Made by a program: the position numbers and the translations under genes | Shown: piece after piece, positions 37,817-55,949 of the stretch | Numbering within the stretch: the first letter of the stretch is position 1 | Layout of the letters: every line of letters begins with the position of its first letter | The notes under the pieces: generated by a model | What the model was told of the DNA's origin: nothing | Seen by the model: the letters and a program-made list of their open reading frames with translations, nothing else | The model's database searches: none | From: Acanthaster planci | Taxonomy: Eukaryota > Echinodermata > Asteroidea > Valvatida > Acanthasteridae | Direction of reading: 5' to 3' | Assembly (NCBI RefSeq): GCF_001949145.1 | Contig: NW_019091544.1 | Location: forward strand, 257,847-321,846 | Length of the DNA: 64,000 nucleotides

Positions 37817-40800
37817 CTACATATCCATCTGTAAATCAACTAACAGCTGCACATTGACGTAGTCAAGATCCAATGTATCTTGGGATTCATCAGTAACTTC
37901 TGAGTTCACCTCTGGATTATTAACCTCAGCAGGGTCTTCAACTTGTGTCACCTGTCATAAATAGTGATTTCTGATTTTATTCATACGATGATAGCAAAAT
38001 GAAACAATTACCATGATAACAGATATTCACTTAAGAAACATTGCTCAATACAGTTTACCTGAATTTGGTAATAAATCTGAAATCACAAATCTTTGTTATT
38101 TTAGTCTTGTAATGACTGGTTTATGGTTATCAAGGTAACTTGGTTAATTCAAGCAACCACGTTCCTCCAAAAGTTATCTATTCTTGCATTTTTTGTGAAG
38201 TTACTGACACTTTTATTTCCTTAAAGAAAAATGCAATATTTTGAAGGGGGACAAATGGAGGCACTGGTAATCGGTCCAAAAAAACTTACAGTTGCAGTGG
38301 TGTACCATTGGCTTGAGGGTGGTACCCCTCCCCCCAAATCTTTAGTGACAGAGTGTATAATTACTTTGATATGAACTCACTTTTACCGTGCCCTTTAGTT
38401 CCTCCTGTGTAACATAATGTTGAGCTTCAATAGCAGTACAGTTGACTTCCACAGCAGTTTTACCATTAGGTAAGACAACAATGATCAGTTTTCTGAAGGC
38501 GCCCTCGCTTGCCCTCTGGAAGGCAATTTTCTTGGCTCTGAGGTATGCAGTGATTCTACTCATAGGGTCTACAGTGGGGAAAATGTGTTTTTGAAAAATT
38601 TTTTTAAGTATGTTTTTTCACTTGTATCTTAAAAGTAAATGAATGTAAAAGACTAGGTTTAACAGTTTTTTCTAAAAGCTTGACGTAGGTATTCTTTATC
38701 TTTCACCAAATGTCATCTAACCTTGCGTGGTGAAAGCCACCTCTCCGACCCCTACTCCTTCACTATGCATGTCATGTTGCCTGATGTCCAATCTCACCAC
38801 AGCAATAAAGCGGGCGACATTAGCTTCACAATTTTTGTCCTCCTTCAACTAAATAAATGTGAGACACAGGAAAATGGTGGCATATTGTCATTTATTTATG
38901 GTTTATGAAAAGTGTTCACTGGCTGTTAACCTGGCCCAAATCTAGTCCACATTACGTTTTGTATTCTTGGATAATCCTTGAGTATACTGTACTCTCGGAT
39001 GCACTGAGCAATGGACTCATTGTGTGAGGGATGGCTCTTCAATCCTTAGCATAGTAACAATGTCATATTGGGTTGAGATGCTGCACGAATGCAAAGGTTT
39101 GAATTTAATTACCTAACATACCTTATTCTAAACCTCTTGTTGTCAATTGGAGGGCTGGAATGCTTGTAGACAATCAGAGCCCAATACATTACTTGTAAAC
39201 AGTGCTCATATTTGAATATGCCTTGCATATTATTGCATTCTTTAGTGCAATAAGGAACTCTTTTTGTTGAAACTTACAGCTACTATTTGGCTTGTCCAGC
39301 CATTGAAACCAAAGTGATGATTGGCAAGCTCACAACACTGCTGGAATCCAAGTTGGGCATTGTTCTCAATTGGTTTCTGTCTGTTGGCAAACCTCACCTA
39401 AAATATCAAAATAAATGAAACACTCGTGAATTAAATGTAAGTTTAGTTTTGATTTCTTACAAAGACTTTCTAAACTGAATGAGTTATAAACAAAACTTAT
39501 CAACGTTTCTGATGCCTTAATTTTTATATTTAATGTCAGAATTGAAACTGGATAACTGTGTACATGTACACTGGAATTTTCAATACAGCACATGTTTACC
39601 TTAAGGAGACGACCATCCAACATATACTTTCCATTAATTGCATCCACTGCTCTGCTGGCAGCTAGAGCAGAGTAGTATTTGACAAAGGCATACAATCCTT
39701 GTCTAAAATTACTGCATACAGTCACATGACCATGCTCAGACAGGTAGCGATCATCAGAGGTCAAAGGTTGACTGCCACTCCCAAGAACCTGGACTTCATA
39801 CAGCAGACCAAATTGGGAGAACACTTGATGGAGCTTTGCCTGCCAAAGAAAAATTATGGAAGAATTTTCTCACTGAACAATTGTTTCCCTAAAGGACATA
39901 TCAGACATCAGAAAATGACAGCATGTCCTAAAAAGTCAAACTCAGCAGGGAATGTATCGAAGTACGTGTACATACCGGTACATTTACTTAATAACAGAAA
40001 ACACTTCCAATTTTTCAAACCAGTTTCATAGGGTTTGTGCACAGAGTGTCAAGTGCTGTCTAAGAATGGAGCTCTTTCCAAAGACTGAAGCTATGTGGAG
40101 TGTCGGTCACTTTGCCCCGTTTCCATTTCGCCCCAACCACTTCGCCCCATTTCTGCTTGCCCCATTTTTGTTTCATTCATTCATTCAACCAGATACGAAA
40201 ACACCGTCAACAACTTGGGGTACCCCAGCATGAGTTATGAAACTTCACGTAAATTCGCAGCTTCACTTAATTCTGTATCCTTTTGATATGGAAAATAAAA
40301 ATAAACCCAACACAAGTCCAACTATTCATTTCACCAATGTAGCCACCAGTGAGTGAATGCTTTACATGTAGTTGTTTCATACATGTGTACATGTATGCCC
40401 TTTCAGGAACCCCTTTCCAATCGAGCTCCCCATTTTTTGGGAGTCAAAGCACCGACGGGGGCAAAGTGGAAATGGGGCGAAGTGGCAATGTGGTTAGTGA
40501 AAGTCCCAGATTTGATACAAGGGCAATTCCATGGTAACTCGGGTTACAAATAATGGGTACATTTACTGGGTAATGTGCTATATCTCTGTAATTTGTGGGA
40601 ACTACAAGTTTCTTTTTTCACTGAGGGTAGAGTAGACAGAGACCAACTAAATGAATTAAAAAAGAAAAACTAAGGACATTTCATTTTAAAATTCTTGAAT
40701 CTAGGCCTACTTGAAGCGTTTAATTTCGGTATCGCGTTACAATATTGCGTTACAAAAAAAGGACATGGTCAATATTGTGAAAGCCTCTTTTCGTAAAGTC

Positions 40801-43358
40801 TCCTCACACTAGGCAATCTGGATAAAACTCTTCCTACATTGAATTGACAATGGGTTAAGTTAACAATATCAAAGTTGAGAAACAATGTACAGGTAAAACG
40901 CAGGGAGCTTATACATATCGGTAACTCACGTTATATTATGTCCATTCAAACAGCCTAGCACAAATCGAGGGCAGTTACCTCTTTGGATAGCTTTGCATCT
41001 TGTATTAAGTATTTTTACAGATGCACACTTTTGTAAATTTAGTAAAATGAATATATCTAGAACGATTATGTTATTGATAAACCTTTGTCACAAAAAGATG
41101 TCATGACCATTCTTGGAAGCTACTGCCTTGAGTGCTTTGAACTCATCTTACTGGCCAGTAGCTTTTTGGCATAAGGCATAGTCTATATCTTTTTGCTTCT
41201 CAGCAGATGTTAGAGGCATGTTGTCTTTCTGTGGGAAATAAAACAAAATATCTTCACAGTACATTTCAGTTTTATTTTTTTAAATTCCACCCGAGGTTCA
41301 GTTTATGTTTGCAAAAATTGAAGCAAGTTGAACTTAAAAGTCGAATATAAAAACCATATTAATTTCATTAAATCTTTCAAAATCATTATTTAACTTCATT
41401 CATTCACAGTTGTAACAAATTAAGGTGTAAGTCCTAAGTACAGCTCTGGCATTGTATAGACCTAATGTCTTTTGTATGGGGGGATGCCACATGTGGCATC
41501 CTACATGTATGTAGCACCATGGAGCTACATGTAGCTTAATGGTAGCACACATTCATACCTTGCAGTTCAGAGTGTTAATTTACATGGTTGTGTGAGCATA
41601 ATTAGCATGTAGGATTGAAAAAACATTGCTTGCAGAGCGCAGTGAAGTCACTACAAAATATTTAGGTCTGAAGTCCAATAACAGGAAAAGTACACTTGTA
41701 CATGTACCATTGACATCTATTTGACATACATGTAGGCCTAGGACAGTAGGACTACTGTAAGTATTTCAGTCTTTTCTTTTGTTTCAATGATTATACACAT
41801 GAGTAAAAATTAATAAAATACACTTACTCTCTTTTATCTTCTTGCTGGATAAACTTTTGGTTTTATTGGATGGACAAAAACTTGCACAATATCAGCATGA
41901 TATTGAGCAATATGCAGAGTTCATTTAGGCTGCCCTGTTGTTTCAAGGCCTCACAGTCTGCATAACATTGCATCTGATTGTGTTCAGCACACCCTAGCCC
42001 AGTTAAGGGTCTAGCACTGCTCATACTGGTGGAACCTTGCATTTGTAGTCGGTAACTCGTGTTACGTGGTGGTAACTCGCGTTACACTTTTTGATGACTT
42101 TTTTTAACTGATGACAGTGTTTATTTTGGAAAACATCTTGCTTACAGTGTCAAGGTATGATAAAGAAATCTCGTCAGCATTTATAACTGTATTTTACAAA
42201 ATATTGGACTGATTGATGTAATTCTTTTGTTTCTTTAACTTCAACATAGGCCTATGCGTAAAACATAAACTACTTTCTTTGCAGTGGGATAAACTTGAAA
42301 TTTTAGTGTCATGTCCACCTTTCAATGGAATTGCCCACAAGTCCGAGTCGACCGATAGTTCAGCACACACTGGGGGGGGGGCACGTCCCCCTCCCACAAA
42401 TTCCCGGTGACCCCGTGCCCCCCCACTAAAAAAATGGATGAATGGATATTGAACAAGGCCAACGAAAACTTGCCCCCAAAAACCCCACAACTGAAAGCTG
42501 GTGCCCCCATAAGATGCTGGTGTCCCCTTAGTGCCCCCACTGGTAAAAAAGCTATGCCACCGATGACACTGCCACAATACAGGCGATTCACAACAGTGCG
42601 CCACACCAAGAGTTTGCAACACTTTAACCAATCATAACGCGCAAAATTTGTCGACCTTTTCCAAATGCGCATTGGGTCGACAAATTTCGCGCTTTGTGAT
42701 TGGCCAGCGTGTTGTGAAACTCTTGTGAAACGGCCGTATTGGCTGAGTTCGGGCGGCTTGTTCTCATTTGTTCACGAACAGCTCGATTTGTTGTTCGTAG
42801 GTCGGTTGCTCGAACGCCAGGAATGTACAACCGGTTCTCAGCGCTAGTAGTTATTTGTGGCAAGCAACATGCAACATGGCAGCGTCCTTGTGCATTCTTC
42901 GAGAGTTAATGTTGGATAACTTGGCTTACTTCTTTTCCATTTAAAAAATTCATTTTTGTCTTGGAAAATTATAATGTTAATTTTGCAAAAATTTTCCATT
43001 GTCTTCAGCTTTGTAAGGCCATATCGGTACTTTTTGCGGCTGTTCAAAAATCAAATCTCACGAGTTTTTCTGTGTGTTTGTGTAAAATCTTTACGAGGAG
43101 GGGGTGTGTGATCCTGTTCCGAGAACAGTGTTCTTGAGTCGCGTTCCCGCCGTTCGAGCGCGAGAACAAGAAACCTGTGTCAAGAACGGACCACCCGAAC
43201 TCGACCATTGTTTGCGAATCAAACGTTGACTGGTAGAGCATATAAATGCTTACTGTTACTTTCTCTTCAGGTAATCTGTTGGAGACTCCTGTCACGTACA
43301 AATTTTTATCCTTGGTATGTGGTCTAACAAATTCAATGATGTCAACCAAGTTGGCCAT
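37817..43358 (-). CDS. RDM1: RAD52 motif-containing protein 1
   Basis: Six exons join in phase: 43254-43358, 39600-39839, 39278-39397, 38722-38848, 38381-38568 and 37817-37951, giving 304 aa. In vertebrates RDM1 binds DNA and RNA and is linked to the response to cisplatin-type damage. The N-terminal RRM spans about 17-115: the beta-strand NLYVTGV (19-25), FSQFGLLYEV, and RNP1-like GLYAFVKYYS. The RD motif shared with RAD52 follows, GFQQCCELANHHFGFNGWT (about 132-150). A C-terminal domain contains FRKLIIVVLPNGKTAVEV, matching the vertebrate protein. The acidic tail ends at the stop codon at 37817. The RRM has an insertion of about 25 residues (GSQPLTSDDRYLSEHGH) compared with the human protein. 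It is head to head with MORN2. Confidence 0.94.
39917..40062 (+). repeat. Dispersed repeat family C, copy 2
   Basis: It lies in RDM1 intron 1 and matches 35866-36003 with insertions of ACATGT-type sequence. Confidence 0.6.
40521..42336 (-). mobile_element. 1.8-kb DNA transposon with GTAAC palindrome motifs
   Basis: The ends are GGGCAATTCCAT at 40521 and its reverse complement ending at 42336. Both are flanked by ACAA (40517-40520 and 42337-42340), which fits a 4-bp target-site duplication. Inside, near both ends, are motifs of the form GGTAACTCGNGTTAC: 40533-40547, a variant at 40728-40752, 40919-40934, 42051-42065 and 42071-42085. These look like subterminal transposase-binding sites. On the minus strand at 41220 an ATG opens MPLTSAEKQK, a start seen in uncharacterised transposon proteins, but it stops after 23 codons. 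The element is in RDM1 intron 1 and is not autonomous as read. The superfamily is not assigned. Confidence 0.65.
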
Positions 43359-43751
43359 TTGCAGATTTTAAGGCAACTGTGAAATCGACAGACTTCCAAA
43401 GGTCAAGCTGTTGCCGCGCTACACGTACACATATACATATTGCACTCCACTAACCTAATGTTGAATTTCGCTCCAATATTAGCGCGCACAACGCACTATG
43501 CTATGCGGTATACTGCCGTCTATCTAGAGGGCGATATTCAGTTGCAACCGCGCACTGCTAGCAGGAAATAAAATGCGGAAGTTTACCAATTGAGGGCGTT
43601 CTTCACAAATCGTTTCCATAGCGAGGATTACCTGAGTAGCAAGACGCCTGGACGCTGCTGTTGTGGTAATACATGTACAGTATCCTGCAAACATTTCTTA
43701 ATATAATCAGTTAAGTGCCAGCTTGATTGACGAACATAGTTTGCAGCACAA
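43359..43751. promoter_or_regulatory. Shared RDM1-MORN2 upstream region
   Basis: Only 393 bp separate the RDM1 start codon (minus) from the MORN2 start codon (plus). Both promoters and 5' UTRs must lie here, or in overlapping sequence, unless there are unseen upstream non-coding exons. No TATA box is obvious, as is common for bidirectional promoters. Confidence 0.5.
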
Positions 43752-49001
<5,250 letters not shown>

Positions 49002-49138
49002 CCAGTTTGCTGTGACAGAAGAGAGGAGTTTAATGGAAGGAGAAAGACTAGTCTTATTTCAAGGCTGCTTCAGACCTTTTGTTAAGAATGAATTAACTGT
49101 ACAGTTGAGATGTTGAAATTGGGATTTGGAACATATAG

Positions 49139-49144
49139 AATAAA
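49139..49144 (+). terminator. Polyadenylation signal of MORN2
   Basis: AATAAA lies 138 nt after the MORN2 stop codon and before the convergent VCPKMT 3' end. Confidence 0.6.
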
Positions 49145-49474
49145 GTTGTAGAGGTAATGGGTTAATGCGTCCTCAAAGGGTAAGACTTATATGTCGCTGG
49201 GATAGGCTCAAGTGAACGTACTGTGTATTCATTGTAACTAAATTAAAATAACAATAGCAGCTTCTGAGACACCATGGAGACACCATGGAGACAATGGCAA
49301 TGCATCTCCTCTATAAAGTGAACTTCAGCCTTTGGGGGTGACAGAGAATCCACCAGATTTGGCCTTGTAATTATTTGAAAAAAATGATTTTAATACTCAA
49401 ACTGAAAGCAAACTTAAATGTTTACAGAAAACAATTTAAATAGTGCCGATGACCTGTTGCATTTGAAGCAAGAT

Positions 49475-49640
49475 ATGGGACAGAGAGAACCTTTGTGTTG
49501 GCCATTGTTCGATCGGAATCTCAGGAATTCTTTACAGACTTCTGGGGGGATGTGTTAGATAACAATAGTCTAGAGTGTGTATAGGGATTGGACAGGTAAG
49601 GGGGGTACCCCTCCGTCCCATATCTTGCCTAGTATAACCT
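49475..49640 (+). repeat. Dispersed repeat family B, copy 2
   Basis: It lies between the convergent MORN2 and VCPKMT 3' ends and matches about 30090-30250. Confidence 0.55.
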
Positions 49641-49880
49641 GTTGTATGAGACAAAAGAAATAGATTGACCCGTTACTGAATGTGTTCCAAGTGGAAATAC
49701 TAGATCTTTACACCGATTAATTGGAAGACCTTTAAGCAGTGCATGTGATGCTTAATTCCATGTGTCAACTGGCAAGGAATGAGATGGGGACACTCCTTTT
49801 CTTCACCACTGCCAAAATCTTCCTGATGCCAAGAGGAACCTCTCTTTAATCAATACAGTTTTTACAGTCAAATAGTGCCT

Positions 49881-52800
49881 TCATTTGTCAACATGAGAAT
49901 TTTGTCTCGAGTCTGGTGCTGTCCTCTTCATGGTTAATATGTGTATATCTTCACTCCGATAGACTGGATCTTGCTGGTCAAGAGGCACTTCTTCCACGCT
50001 GAATATTTCATGCACAAGCTGTAGACAAATAGAACAACCATTTTTGTAGTTTTTTTGTACATACATGTATGTTAAAATAATGAAACCCCCCATACTCAAA
50101 CAATTTGGTTAAGGAGGATGGAGTGGAACTGTAGATTGGTGCTGTTCGCCGAGCCCATTCTTGCACGAATCTAGATTTCTGAGTCTATTTTCTTACCACA
50201 TATTGCTATTTCATTTGCAGAATGAGCAACCTTGGATTTAAATTACAATGCAAATTCAACAATAAAAATTAAGAATTTCTATGAAGGGCACATATCAACC
50301 AAAATTGCTTATGGCACTACAAAAATTAACGACACGAAAATTTACAGGCTAACTCTTCAAGCAAGATTATACAAGTATGTTTGGTTGCCATTTTAAATGA
50401 ACAGAAATTATGTGCTGCACAGTACACTCAGGGAGCATTGATTCAGACAGATCTATCACCTCAGAACCAGTATGACATGTATGATGGAACAACTAGAAGA
50501 TGTACCTGAGTTTGAGTCAATTCAATTAACCTATAATCCAACACATAAAAAAAAGACTGGGCAAAACGTAGGCACAGAAAAGTAGCCACATTGTGCCACA
50601 ACGCATCAAATTTATTGCTTATTAAAAGGTGAAGAGAAAATTCAAATCGTAAAAGCATTGATCCTGAAAACACAAGAAGTAACAAACATACCGGTACATT
50701 GTTTTCTATGGAGAAAGTCAAACATACACAAGGCCAGAGTGTGAGCGTACCTGGTATCCCTTAACTGTTCCCACTATGCCTGTAACGAGGCCCAGTAGAA
50801 TCAGTATGCTAAAGTGCTAGTATATTCTTCCCCAACCATCCGGTCACAACTACTTAAAACAGGGACACGAGGGTAACTTCCTCATCAGTACAAATCTACA
50901 ACAACTAGATTCGTTACAAATCTAATGCAAACTGTAGATCCATTACAAATCTGGGTCTGTCCATGCTCAAAGATACATTTGCTCATAACCAAAATCATCT
51001 CGTACTTCAGCAGTATTGAGTCATGAAATGAACTTCAACAATTTTACTAAGTTGTATAATTGTAGAGATACGGTTTACACAGTTTAATAGGATTTGAACG
51101 GTCATTGAAATAATCAGGATATTTATGAAAATGTCCAGCTTATTTTTACAGATTCCAGTGGGACATGCATAACTGCGTGAACTCATGTTTTTCAGGTTAA
51201 CAAAAATACCACTCTCATAAAGATGGGTACTACAGGTGTAACATTTGAGAAATGTGTCAAAATCTATGGCTTTTTATTTCTTGAAATTATCTTGAACAGG
51301 AATTTAAGGAAAACTAATTAAGGAATAATGTAGATATGTATCACGGTGTCTGTCCACAGAGTGACAAACACAGGTTGATTTGGCCATGAGCAGATAACCT
51401 AAACAAAAACATGTATCTTCCTGAGAACAGTTTTTTTACAATAATACAGTCATTTGCAAAAGTTTAAAACCACCTGGAATTTTATAGGTATTTCTGTCAC
51501 TGGGCCTGCATTATCTTGTCTCATTGACTGGTTACTTAACAGTGGTGCATAACATCGGTGTAGTGCTACATGTATATACCCATTTGAATGAAATTTTTTG
51601 CAAATGCAGGTCTTGTATGACATTTTGTCTGTAAGGCAGCTTGGGAAAAAAAAGCCAGTCTAAGCAATCAGAAATAAAGGAGGGAACACTAAATATTAGA
51701 CTGTTAACATGTCAAATCATGGAAATGTAGTCAAAAATGTTCAACCAAGGTACCAAGGTGACACATTGAAAATAAACATAAGTTGCCATGATTGATTGGT
51801 TTAAGTTTGGTTTTCCTTCAGGCTAATGCATTTTCTATTGGAGGTCCCAAACTTTTGCAAATGACTATAGTTTACATCATATTTGGTGTTTTTTTCTGTC
51901 AGATGACAAAATTAAGATTGGGTTTGAGGAATTACAATTGTCTGTCCACTATTTTGTAATGTTTGTCACAACCAATTTTTCCCTCTAAATGTGAAACTCT
52001 TGAAGACTTAATTATATAAAAGTAAGTCTTGAAGACTTACATGTATCTTGTAAATACATGTACATTTATTACAAAGCAAAATTAAGTAAAATAATGAACA
52101 ATTCATTCATTAGAAAAAGTCTGTTCACTTTGCTGAAATAAAAGTGAGAAGACTGAATTGTTTTTATCAGATAATGAAAGTTTCTAAAAGTAAACAAAAA
52201 GAGTGTTTAATACATTGCAGGTAATTTTCAATTGCGTTTTGTATTTTTCATATGTAATAAACAAAGTGTCTGTCCATGTGACAAACGTTATCTCTTCAAG
52301 AATAAACGTCTGTTATTTCTCAAATACTGCTGAATTTATCTTTACCTTACTGTGGCAACAATTAGAAACAGTGAAGCAAAAAGTAATTTTACAGTTGGAA
52401 ATTTGTATTGAATGTCATACAAATACATGTCTTTTAGTGAGGACAGACCCATCTACAGTTTGCTATAGATTTGTAAAAATAATCTACACTTTGAACAATG
52501 GACTGTCGTCACAGAAATACCGGTAGTTTAAGACTTACTAATCAGGTCACTTCTACAGCCAGGGTGTAAATTGGGTATGATTACTTTGTTTTGGGTTATT
52601 GATTTATTCACAGCTTCTGAATAAAGTACACACAACATGATTACACAGGACTGTCAGAACAATTTGGGGTTGCAACATGGGTTTTGATGTCTATTACAAG
52701 CCACATCATGCTCAGTAGTCAATAAGGGCAAGTTTGATTAAGGACATTAGTGAACCTTGGTTAAACTAACTCTGATAGTCAATGATAGCTGGACTATAAT

Positions 52801-55800
52801 GTAGTCGACTATTCCCAACTGGCCTACTGAGGTCGTTTGCACGTCAGCTTCACTGCACATGCTAGGTGCATCACAAACCAACCACAAGTTTACGGGTCCT
52901 TGATGGAACTTGCTCTAAATTTCAGCTGTCCTGCCCAAGAGCTTGTCTAAAGAAAAAGTCAAACGTCTGTACTTTCAGATTTCTGAGTATTAATTCAAAG
53001 AAAAGACTAGAGTTTGACCCACCTTAAGGAATCTGTCTAGAGATTGGAGGTTTTGTCCCATGGTTCTCTCTTCATAGCTACACAGGATGACTGTTTCTGG
53101 ACCACTCAACTCATTCATTGTCTTCACAAGATCATCAACAGCCTTTAAAAGAAACTTCATGATTAACACCAGTGTAAACAGTGCAAAAGGCTGATGAGAA
53201 GGGAGGGGTCAAAATGTAGACTACCAGGCCCAAGATAACAAGTATTTGCTCCCCTTTGCATGTTGCCGCCATAGGCATGCATAGCCTCAAACTGGCAAAG
53301 TATACTGTCCAATCGCATGGTATAAGAACTGACGCAACATGCGCAAAATTACTAAGGAACATACACCCGAATCACTGAACCAGCTATGTCTATTGTTTAA
53401 AGCTGCCAGATCGAGGCTCTGCATGCCTATGGCAGAGGCATACAAAGAGCAAAAAGTCTGGCACTTTAAAAGGATAAAAACATCTGGAACATTGGGCACA
53501 ATATAATCCAAGATGGAATTTCAGGCTTTTCATGGTGAAAGACAGCAATACGTGGAAAGGTTTGCGGTAGCACCATGCAAAGGAATATATCTCTTATGAG
53601 CATGTGTGGTTCTGAAAAGAACTGGGAGTCTACTCAACGTTTTGGACTGTGTGCTCAGTCCGGCCGAAGGGTCTCCTATACCCAAAGCCAACTAGCTAAG
53701 GCCCCTAGTTCTGTTACTGCCCCCACCTACATGTAGATTGTACTTCCCACCACATCCAAGGTATCCTGAGCAAGAATGACATCAAGGTACTCCACACAGC
53801 CCCTCTCAAGATCCGCGGCATGCTGACATCCCACAAGGACAGACAAGATCCGCAATACTGACCAGGGGTATACAAGATCCCCTGCCAATGCGGCAAAGTG
53901 TATATTTGCGAGACTGCATGGAAGGGACCTCCCCACCAGACTCGAAGAACACCAACCCTTGGCAGGAAGGGAGAGTATGAGAAGTCAGTGATAGTCACGC
54001 GTTCCCACTCTGAAGACCACTGCATCAAATGGGACCAGGTGCACCTCATCACCAGCATCGAGCACTGGTACCCAAGACCCATCAGAGAACCCTGATCCCC
54101 AAGCACGACACCGTTCCCCAAGACATCGGCTTCTCCATCAGTGACATCTGGCAACCCCTGCTCACCTCCCAGTCCAATGGTTCTCCTATACCCCCGGCCA
54201 CCTCACCCTGCCCCAACCACTGCCCAACTGACACACCTCACTGACCTTCTGGACCCCGTCCCGCATGAGTGCCCAGCTGAATCCACCACAAGCATTCTCG
54301 TCACACTCCACTGCATTCAGTCACCTTATATAAACAGCTTCATCAGTCTCCTGACAATGGACTGAGCGCGGCACGCAATCTGAAATGTTGAGCATTCTCC
54401 CAGTTCTTTTCAGAACCATACATACTCATAACAGATATTCCTTCACATGGCGTTACCGCAAACCTTTCCACTTAATATAATTCAAGAAAACAAATGAAAT
54501 TGAGGGGGGCATTTGAAGAAAGAAACAGCGGTATTATGTATGGTACACATACCTCTAAATAGTAAACACAGTCTGACATCAGAATTACATCTGGATGAGG
54601 GAGGAAGTTGGCCACTGAAGCACCCCTACAGGTCAACAAATGAGAAAGAAATTTATAAACCTTTTCCAGAAACTTCAGCCATCTTACAAGCATTATATAT
54701 GGCAGATGAACAACGGGAGGCTGGAAGGCTAGACTTGTATCTTCATACTCCATTTCAAATTGGCTACTCTGAACAACCCTAACCTCAAGTCTTTAACCCT
54801 GACTTCTCTCTTTATACAAGTTACTGAAACCTTCATTGGTTGCAAAATGAAAGGACCTAACCATTGAAGAGTCTTAGCAGTAATGGTCCCTCTGATAACA
54901 CTTTTGTTGGTATCGATATTCAGCTGCATCAACGGTATAAAATCTTCCAGATCTGTGACCGTCACATCAGCTCTGAAAACATGGAAAATAGTCAAAACTA
55001 AATAAACATGTCAAAATTTATCTGATATTTTTCCTGGATGTAGAGGCATATGTGCAGAATGGAGACTGGAGAAATGGCCAAAAGTAATTCAGATTGCTGC
55101 AAAGTCATCCAATTATCTAAATCATGCACAGTAACTTTGTCTTGTATCTCTCCATCTGTCTTCTCTGAAAAAAATAATCTGAGATACGATTGAGTTACTT
55201 TACTACTTGCATCTCTTAATTGATAGCATTGGGGTGATACTAAGCATTTTTAGTTTTGCTTGGCACAAAAATCTGGGAGGGATGATCCTATGGCACATTC
55301 CCCATCCAAAAACTGGGGGAGGGGGATATATTCCCAAACCCTCAGGATTATTATTAATTTCTGGTAATAACATCAAGGATTCTTCAATGGTTCCCTGGGC
55401 ACTACAGCTCGTAAGCCCGAAGAAACCTGTAGAGACAATGAGAAGCAGTTACAGTTTCAGAGGTGGGAGAAAACCCCAGAGGAATATTCTAGGTAAAACC
55501 CAAGGAATCAGGTAGGGACTGAAAACCCAATCCAAATGTGGACCAGGCCACTGCAGGATTCCACCCCGGGCCACAGACTGAGGTGGAAGGCAAGGAAAGA
55601 GCCACTATGCCAACCTGACTCTCCTTGCTTGACAGTACTATCTGAAATTAATGATGAAATTAGCGAGCCATGACTGTTCTAAGAAAAACTATGTATCAAT
55701 AGTAAAATACTACCCAAGTAGACTTGCTGCTAGTCCAACAGCTCCTGTGCCTGCACCAAGCTCAATCACATGTTTCTTCTCCAAACTGTCACGTTTTGGC

Positions 55801-55949
55801 TTGAAAAAATCCAACTCTAAGAATTTCAACAAGACTAGAGCAGCATCCCACACAACACAGCCGACATCACCAAAGTAACACTGCTTGATAGTTAGATCTT
55901 GGCCGTCGAATTCAAGGATTCGATCAAAGTACTTGGGCTGGTCATCCAT
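49881..55949 (-). CDS. VCPKMT: Valosin-containing protein lysine methyltransferase
   Basis: Five exons join in phase: 55714-55949, 54862-54972, 54553-54625, 53023-53142 and 49881-50018, giving 225 aa (human 229). The enzyme (METTL21D) trimethylates a lysine of the AAA ATPase VCP/p97 using S-adenosylmethionine. It has the seven-beta-strand fold: VGCVVWDAA (29-37), the SAM-binding loop ELGAGTGAVG (64-73), VTDLED (acidic loop at the end of strand 2), then DVILMSDCVYYLE with the family D-x-x-Y motif, CSYEERTMG, and the C-terminal YRSEDIHI. All match the vertebrate orthologue. The start is the first in-frame ATG; the human N-terminus is slightly longer. A Penelope-like remnant lies in the intron between 53143 and 54552, and a Tc1-type MITE in the last intron. 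It is tail to tail with MORN2. Confidence 0.95.
51447..51867. mobile_element. Tc1/mariner-type MITE
   Basis: The left end CAGTCATTTGCAAAAGTTT and the right end AAACTTTTGCAAATGACTA are inverted repeats. Each is next to TA (51445-51446 and 51868-51869), the target duplication of Tc1/mariner elements. It is 421 bp with no coding frame. A diverged inverted copy lies at 15319-15671. Confidence 0.8.
53552..54471 (+). mobile_element. Decayed Penelope-like element with GIY-YIG remnant
   Basis: On the plus strand about 53756-54170 encodes, with an internal stop and a frameshift, PGVYKIPCQCGKVYICET then HCIKWDQVHLITSIEHWY. This matches the connector and GIY-YIG endonuclease region of Penelope-like retroelements (GVY = GIY; VYIC where YIG is expected). 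Inverted repeats of about 110 bp bound it: 53552-53668 and 54358-54471, containing GTTCTGAAAAGAACTGGGAG and its complement. Penelope elements often carry such inverted terminal copies. Reverse transcriptase is absent, so the copy is 5'-truncated. It lies antisense in a VCPKMT intron. Confidence 0.7.

Noticed and set aside
54029-54365. Proline-rich frames near the Penelope remnant
   Set aside because: They are the frameshifted tail of the decayed retroelement, not a host gene.
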